37,177 nt of DNA from Candidatus Puniceispirillum sp. (GTDB taxonomy: Bacteria > Electryoneota > RPQS01 > DYHQ01): NCBI GenBank assembly GCA_020724065.1, contig DYHQ01000007.1, forward strand, positions 1-37,177, read 5' to 3'. The notes under the pieces are model-generated. The model made no database searches. It saw only the letters and a program-made list of their open reading frames with translations, and was not told where the DNA came from. Of this stretch, positions 33,275 through 37,177 are shown piece by piece. Position numbers and translations under genes: made by a program. Numbering within the stretch: the stretch's first letter is position 1; the number at the start of each line of letters is the position of its first letter.

Positions 33275-35251
33275 TCAAAACGACCAGGTCATTCCCGCAA
33301 AGAACTGACGCCCTGGCGAGGGATAGCCTAATTCCTCTTGATAGTCTTCATCAAAAAGGTTGTAAACTCTCACATGCAACCTGAGAAGCTTCCCGATTTC
33401 TTGGGAAATCATTGCGCTGTGGATTTCATATTGGGGTAATCGCCAATCGGGCATGTAGGTGGTTCGCTCGTCAAAGCGGGTGAGCCCGAAGTAGTTTAGT
33501 TCATAGTTCGCTTCCATGCCAAAATCCGTCTGACCGGAAATCACAACGCGCAGCCGTTGGGGAGCGAGCTCTTCAAGCAGAACATCCGATGAATGCTTCC
33601 GATTGATGCCGAATAGGTCATCATCAACGCGCCCGTAGCCGAAATCGCCGGATACATAATGAGAAAACTCGAAACGAGTCCGCAATTCCCATCCTTGCAA
33701 GAAGGCCATCGTGTCAATGTTCTTGAAACGATATGACCTCGACTCTCGGTAAATCAGATTCGTGAGTTCATTATGAAAAAAGGCAATCTCTGAAGAAATC
33801 TTGAGCGGAATTTCATCGAATTGGAAATCGCGCTCAAGGCCGATTTCATATTTGTCCGCTTCTTCCGGCTTCAATTCGGGATTTCCAGACCCTTCGCTGT
33901 ACAGATGGTGCAGCACCGGAAAGCGGATGGAGTAGGCGTAGCTCGCATGAATTCTGAGTTCCCAAGGCAATCCTTGCCGGACGCTCGCCATCGGACAGAG
34001 TTTGTTAATTGAAGATTCCTCCGTTTCCGCTCCAAAGAAGTTGTCGCTCATTCCAACAGCGATTTCCGTCTTATCCCAAGGCCGATAATTCTCCTGGAAG
34101 TACATCGTGCCGTTGTAGATGTGATGATATTCCCAAGGATCATCCAGATCAGGCCTCTTGTTCATCACATCGCGCTTGAAACTCAGCCCCAGCTGGATCC
34201 AGTGTTTCCGCCACGCTGTAATCTTGGCGTCGGCCAAGCCACCGATGGTCCAGTTTTCCAACTTGGAATCCCACGCTATCTGGTCCTCTCGCATCTCGGA
34301 GCCGTTATACTCAATCAAGCGATCATGCTGCGCATCAACAAAGAAAACGGATTTCAGCTCGACCCTCGGATTCAGATGCCAATTGCCGGAGAGGGCGCTA
34401 TTGAACCGTTCCCAACTGGGAAATGTCCGGAAACGGGGCGCGTCCCAGGAATAGATTGTGGAAGGAACATCTTTTTCGGCCCAATGATAGCCCAAGGATA
34501 GTGCGTAGAGACTCTGCGCGCTGGGTTGAAAACCCAATTTCCCGTCGAAGCCCGTCTTATGATACGAGCTATTTTTCCTCAGGCGACCATCTTCGAGGGA
34601 AGTTGGCTGAAAATCTTCGCTTAACGCGTAGCCCTTCGCATAGTTTTCGTACCCGGAAAGCCAGTAGTTGAAACGGCCGATTTTGCGGCTGTGGTTGAGG
34701 CTCAGCTTTCGGAATTCATACTCTCCAAATTCGCTCTCGACGGTGGTTCGAGGTGTTTCCAATCCGTTTTTAGTCACGATATTCACCACACCCCCCATGC
34801 TATTGGCTCCATAAGCTACCGAGGCCGGCCCCTTGATGACTTGAAGCTTGGCAATGTTCTCATGGGAAAGCATGGATAGGTCCACCTTCCCATAGTAGCC
34901 CGGATTGATGGGCCGACCATCCACCAATACCAGCACATCCCTTGCGGGAAAGCCTCGGATTTTCGTCTCGGTTTCCGCCTTGGGACCCGCCGTGATCTCC
35001 AATCCCGGGTCTGAGCGAAGGAGGTCGGCAACCGTCACGGCGCTTCGCTTCTGAATCTCCTCCGCCGTGATTTCTGTGGTCATCGAAGTGCCGCCCATCG
35101 TGCGAGCTCCATAGACGACCACCTCTTGCAAGGTGTAAATGGAGGCGCTGGAGTCGCTTTCCGTAGGGGGACCCGGGTTCGGAAACACCGGCCATGTTAG
35201 ACCGGCAAGCAGAAAAAGAGTGTAGATCAGGATTGCGAGAGGTCGCTTCAT
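33275..35251 (-). CDS. TonB-dependent outer-membrane receptor
   Basis: A 658-residue outer-membrane transporter. The ATG at 35251 (MKRPLAILIY...) gives a proper signal peptide and overlaps the upstream stop as ATGA; the track's start at 35359 lies inside the lipoprotein gene. A TonB-box-like segment (LQEVVVYGA) and plug domain (SAVTVADLLRSDPGLEI, IRGFPARDVLVLVDGRPIN, IEVIKGP-like LQVIKGPASVAYGANSMGGVVNIVTK) precede a roughly 22-strand barrel ending in Phe (FFAGMTWSF). The substrate is unknown; iron chelates, cobalamin and nickel are candidates. No exbB, exbD or tonB gene is in the window. Confidence 0.92.
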   Translation of the reverse strand: MKRPLAILIYTLFLLAGLTWPVFPNPGPPTESDSSASIYTLQEVVVYGARTMGGTSMTTEITAEEIQKRSAVTVADLLRSDPGLEITAGPKAETETKIRGFPARDVLVLVDGRPINPGYYGKVDLSMLSHENIAKLQVIKGPASVAYGANSMGGVVNIVTKNGLETPRTTVESEFGEYEFRKLSLNHSRKIGRFNYWLSGYENYAKGYALSEDFQPTSLEDGRLRKNSSYHKTGFDGKLGFQPSAQSLYALSLGYHWAEKDVPSTIYSWDAPRFRTFPSWERFNSALSGNWHLNPRVELKSVFFVDAQHDRLIEYNGSEMREDQIAWDSKLENWTIGGLADAKITAWRKHWIQLGLSFKRDVMNKRPDLDDPWEYHHIYNGTMYFQENYRPWDKTEIAVGMSDNFFGAETEESSINKLCPMASVRQGLPWELRIHASYAYSIRFPVLHHLYSEGSGNPELKPEEADKYEIGLERDFQFDEIPLKISSEIAFFHNELTNLIYRESRSYRFKNIDTMAFLQGWELRTRFEFSHYVSGDFGYGRVDDDLFGINRKHSSDVLLEELAPQRLRVVISGQTDFGMEANYELNYFGLTRFDERTTYMPDWRLPQYEIHSAMISQEIGKLLRLHVRVYNLFDEDYQEELGYPSPGRQFFAGMTWSF

Positions 35252-36063
35252 CGAGTCACAATTTGATTGACCGAGATCTTCTGCAGGACTTTGAGCTTGT
35301 ATCTGCCACCCGCAAGACTCGTGTCCGTGAAGAATGTCTTCAGGCTTTGCGTGAGCCAATAGCCCGTTTGAAACTGTGCCCAGGTCATATCCGTCGTCGG
35401 GCCGTAATCATCGAGTGAGCGCATGTTGTACTGAAAATTCTCCGGATTGACAACCAGCGTATCCACGAAATCCTTCAAGGGAAGGGCATCTTCAAGCTGG
35501 CCCACATCATTGGTGATTTGCACAGAAGCAATATCCTTCAACTCCACGAATGAAACGGTATCCGGCGCTTCAATGTCGAACTTACGGTGGACGAGGATTC
35601 TCGCGACATCCTGCACATTGTAGGCACTAGGCAGATCAATTAGTTCGTCAGGGAAAATCGCTCGTTTCGTGGAAACGACAATGTATCCCAATGTCATGTG
35701 CTCCCAAGTGTTGTCCAGATAGCCTCTGCTGCCTGATGCCGAGAAACCATCTGCGCCGACAATTTGATAGGCATAGAGCGGTCGGGCATCATAATGAATA
35801 TCATTTCGATCCACATAGTCGTGAATCAGCGTCGTATCAATGAATGAACTGAGCTGGATCGCTTCCTGCCCATCCACACTAATTTTCGGCAACGCTGAAA
35901 AGAGAATCTCCGTGGAATCCCCGTCCAAGTGAATCCAGATGGAAACCTCGGTCGGAGTGGACGAGCCGGCGGGATTGTCTTCTTCCTTGCTGCAACCGAA
36001 AAAGAGCACGGCGCCCAGAGCAAAGAAGAACGCGATTTGGAATGGACGATACGCAATGCGCAT
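35248..36063 (-). CDS. Lipoprotein partner of the TonB receptor
   Basis: A 271-residue probable lipoprotein. The signal peptide ends in the lipobox LFFGC (Cys at about residue 24) followed by SKEEDNPAGSS, a typical flexible linker. The rest is predicted beta-rich and has no recognised domain. The start is supported by AAAGGAG upstream. The stop overlaps the receptor start by 4 bases, so the two are co-translated; a surface or periplasmic capture protein for the receptor's ligand is a fair inference. Confidence 0.8.
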   Translation of the reverse strand: MRIAYRPFQIAFFFALGAVLFFGCSKEEDNPAGSSTPTEVSIWIHLDGDSTEILFSALPKISVDGQEAIQLSSFIDTTLIHDYVDRNDIHYDARPLYAYQIVGADGFSASGSRGYLDNTWEHMTLGYIVVSTKRAIFPDELIDLPSAYNVQDVARILVHRKFDIEAPDTVSFVELKDIASVQITNDVGQLEDALPLKDFVDTLVVNPENFQYNMRSLDDYGPTTDMTWAQFQTGYWLTQSLKTFFTDTSLAGGRYKLKVLQKISVNQIVTR

Positions 36064-36123
36064 GGTGGACTCCTTTAGTCGTTAGGTGCGGAAATTGCCA
36101 AGCAGTGAGTGTCAAATGTCAAT

Positions 36124-36219
36124 GGAAAAGGAGTCGAACAAAGCCGAGGCTCTTGGCGAGGAGCTTGAATTTGTCGGCGGGAAAGGGCGGTGTGTGCTTC
36201 AAGGTCGCGTCTCCTTTCC
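36124..36219 (-). other. Candidate structured leader upstream of the lipoprotein/TonB-receptor genes
   Basis: On the minus strand GGAAAGGAGAC (36219-36209) can pair with GTCTCC-like GACTCCTTTTCC (36135-36124), with one bulge and one mismatch. Inside, CTTGAA (36203-36198) pairs with TTCAAG (36169-36164). About 96 nucleotides would fold back on themselves some 60 bases before the ATG. No known riboswitch consensus such as the B12 box was recognised. The fold is by eye and may be chance. Confidence 0.3.
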
Positions 36220-36259
36220 ATAGTGTGGAGGCCTGCTCGTTTCCAAATAGACCCTGTCG

Positions 36260-36295
36260 GTCTTCTCTCATAGGGGGCCCCCTAGAGAAGAAGAC
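36260..36295. repeat. Long imperfect hairpin around TAGGGGGCCCCCTA
   Basis: A 14-base perfect palindrome (TAGGGGGCCCCCTA, 36271-36284) is flanked by GTCTTCTCTC and GAGAAGAAGAC, which are largely complementary, making a stem of about 16 bases with a one-base bulge or two. It lacks a T-run. It could be a palindromic repeat or a strong block to transcription. Confidence 0.5.
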
Positions 36296-36533
36296 TCGGA
36301 GAAAACTAACAGTTCGGGAGCTGACAGAGAGCTCCTATTTTGCAAATTGTGTTTGGGTAGTCCTCTTTACTTTGGATAGTTTCTGAAAGCGAACAATAAA
36401 CCTCGGGGGCGAGTGCTCTCGAATTTCTTTAATTTACAAATCAGAAGAGACTTTGTCAAGTCACCGCATTACTTTGCATGAAATCCTCTATCGTCATTTC
36501 AGAGAAGGCTGCGCCTTGACCGGTTTGAGCTCA

Positions 36534-36604
36534 TAGCGCCACCTTGCTGGGCTTCGAAATCGCTTACGATAAGGCGGCAGTCTGGCCCAGCAAGCTGGGC
36601 GCTA
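36534..36604. repeat. REP-like inverted repeat with a 32-base loop
   Basis: TAGCGCCACCTTGCTGGGC and GCCCAGCAAGCTGGGCGCTA are nearly exact complements (one 2/3-base internal difference) around a 32-base loop. This form, extended arms with a short unique middle, resembles small non-autonomous repeat elements. No second copy was noticed in the window. Confidence 0.5.
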
Positions 36605-36716
36605 CCATGACTTAACAAAGACCCCCATGTTTCAGGAATCGGCTTGTCATGAAGAAAGATTCCCCATTGAGCCTCCGAAATCCACGGGAACTATCATTGC
36701 CACCCGGAGTTGAAAT

Positions 36717-36732
36717 ATGTAGCTACCTACAT
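36717..36732. promoter_or_regulatory. Operator-like palindrome at the MarR-family gene start
   Basis: ATGTAG-CTAC-CTACAT is a perfect 6-bp inverted repeat with a 4-base spacer, ending 20 bases before the ATG at 36753. MarR proteins commonly bind palindromes of about this size at their own promoters, so autoregulation is a reasonable inference. Confidence 0.45.
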
Positions 36733-36752
36733 TTATGGTGGATTTAACCCAA

Positions 36753-37177
36753 ATGCCTGACCGCTATGAGAGCCATCTGAGCTTCTGGTGTCACCGTGCA
36801 GCGCATGCGTTTCGAATGGCGTTTGATAGGCAGAGTGCTGCATGGGGATTGCACTGGGGAGAGGCCGTCGTGCTCTTCAAGTTGAGTCACTATGGGCCGC
36901 AGTCCCTCGCTGAGTTGAGCCGCAGGATCGGTCACTCACATCCGACGGTCTTGGCTCAGGTCAAGAATCTTGAGCATGCGGGTTATCTTACTCGATCCCC
37001 TCATCCCGAAGATCGGCGGGTAAGAGTCATTGCGCTGACGGCATTAGGTGATAAGATGGTATCGCGGTTCGGTCGGGTCGCAGATGAAATCAATGAGCGA
37101 GTGGTCACGCAGTTGGGATTGGCGGAGAGCACTCATGTCATCGCCGGTTTGAGACATTTGGTCGAAGTCTTGGAGGT
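36753..37177 (+). CDS. MarR-family transcriptional regulator (3' end beyond the window)
   Basis: This frame is absent from the ORF track because it runs off the window end. It translates from MPDRYESHLSFW through about 141 residues and includes a winged-helix pattern: SLAELSRRIGHSHPTVLAQVKNLE (recognition helix region), AGYLTRSPHPEDRRVRVIALT (the wing with the conserved DxR-like PEDRR), and a C-terminal dimerisation helix. That is diagnostic for MarR. An in-frame ATG at 36735 is an alternative start, but a GGTGGA sequence favours 36753. Ligand and target genes are unknown; neighbours on the right are not visible. Confidence 0.85.
   Translation, partial: MPDRYESHLSFWCHRAAHAFRMAFDRQSAAWGLHWGEAVVLFKLSHYGPQSLAELSRRIGHSHPTVLAQVKNLEHAGYLTRSPHPEDRRVRVIALTALGDKMVSRFGRVADEINERVVTQLGLAESTHVIAGLRHLVEVLE

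Larger units (their letters stand above)
36064..36752. other. 689-base intergenic region rich in inverted repeats
   Basis: No supported gene lies here; the region separates the lipoprotein gene (minus) from the MarR-family gene (plus). It holds three inverted-repeat structures listed separately (36124-36219, 36260-36295, 36534-36604) and a 6-bp operator-like palindrome next to the MarR start (36717-36732). No clear sigma-70 promoter with both hexamers was found, although two TTGACA sequences occur on the minus strand near 36,100-36,125 without a matching -10. Confidence 0.55.

Noticed and set aside
36064-36260. Cobalamin riboswitch upstream of the TonB-receptor operon
   Set aside because: The B12-box consensus (GCCACTG type) was not found on the minus strand.
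1-37177. CRISPR array, rRNA or insertion sequence
   Set aside because: No regularly spaced repeats, no rRNA-like segment and no transposase-like reading frame were seen.

Overview
Organism. The window looks like a Gram-negative, probably anaerobic bacterium from a little-cultured lineage of the FCB (Fibrobacteres-Chlorobi-Bacteroidetes) side of the tree, the kind known mostly from metagenomes. The reasons are three secreted proteins ending in a YPNPFN-type FlgD-like/type IX-style sorting domain, a TonB-dependent receptor, a lipoprotein, and a large anaerobic hydrogen-metabolism locus. Two near-consensus sigma-70 promoters (TTGACT-N17-TATAGT and TTGACT-N17-TATACT) argue against a true Bacteroidetes-type promoter system. 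The phylum assignment is inference.

Layout. (1) 1-9,055: two forward-strand secreted repeat proteins with C-terminal sorting domains, then a convergent secreted subtilisin-like protease. The protease frame is broken by an apparent one-base deletion near 6,287; its sorting domain lies in the shifted frame. (2) 9,056-10,969: a molbindin-like TOBE protein and a secreted TPR + S41 peptidase. (3) 11,117-31,272: about 20 kb, entirely on the minus strand, tightly packed with many ATGA overlaps. In transcription order: hdrC, hdrB, the N-terminal half of HdrA; DRTGG, CBS-HATPase, DRTGG, PHP, HATPase; NuoE-like, HndB-like, NuoF-like; a 2Fe-2S/4Fe-4S protein fused to the C-terminal half of HdrA; MvhD-like, [NiFe] small and large subunits; maturation protease, DnaJ-type zinc-finger protein, nickel permease-like protein; hypF, hypC, hypD, hypE, hypA, hypB. 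(4) 31,291-32,034: a long intergenic region carrying a Rex-like inverted repeat inside a promoter just ahead of hdrC. (5) 32,035-36,063: a secreted protein of unknown function, then a convergent lipoprotein/TonB-receptor pair. (6) 36,064-37,177: an inverted-repeat-rich intergenic region and the start of a MarR-family regulator cut by the window edge.

How it works together. The 20-kb cluster encodes what looks like one large soluble electron-transfer enzyme plus its regulation and metal-centre assembly. A group 3c-like [NiFe] hydrogenase (large, small and MvhD subunits) would pass electrons from H2 to a flavin-containing HdrA. From there they could go to HdrBC (a disulfide or similar acceptor), to a low-potential ferredoxin, and, through the NuoE/HndB/NuoF module, to or from NAD(H). 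The most unusual point is that HdrA is not one protein. Its FAD-motif half is encoded next to hdrBC. Its C-terminal half is fused to a NuoG/HydA-like ferredoxin next to nuoF and the hydrogenase genes. The break falls exactly at a domain junction. The Hdr, Nuo and hydrogenase modules are therefore joined both genetically and, for one subunit, covalently. A Rex-like operator at the head of the cluster would fit NADH-responsive control. The complete hypABCDEF set, the protease and the nickel permease would supply and mature the active site.

Limits. All functional statements rest on motif recognition by eye; no database search, structure prediction or RNA folding was run.
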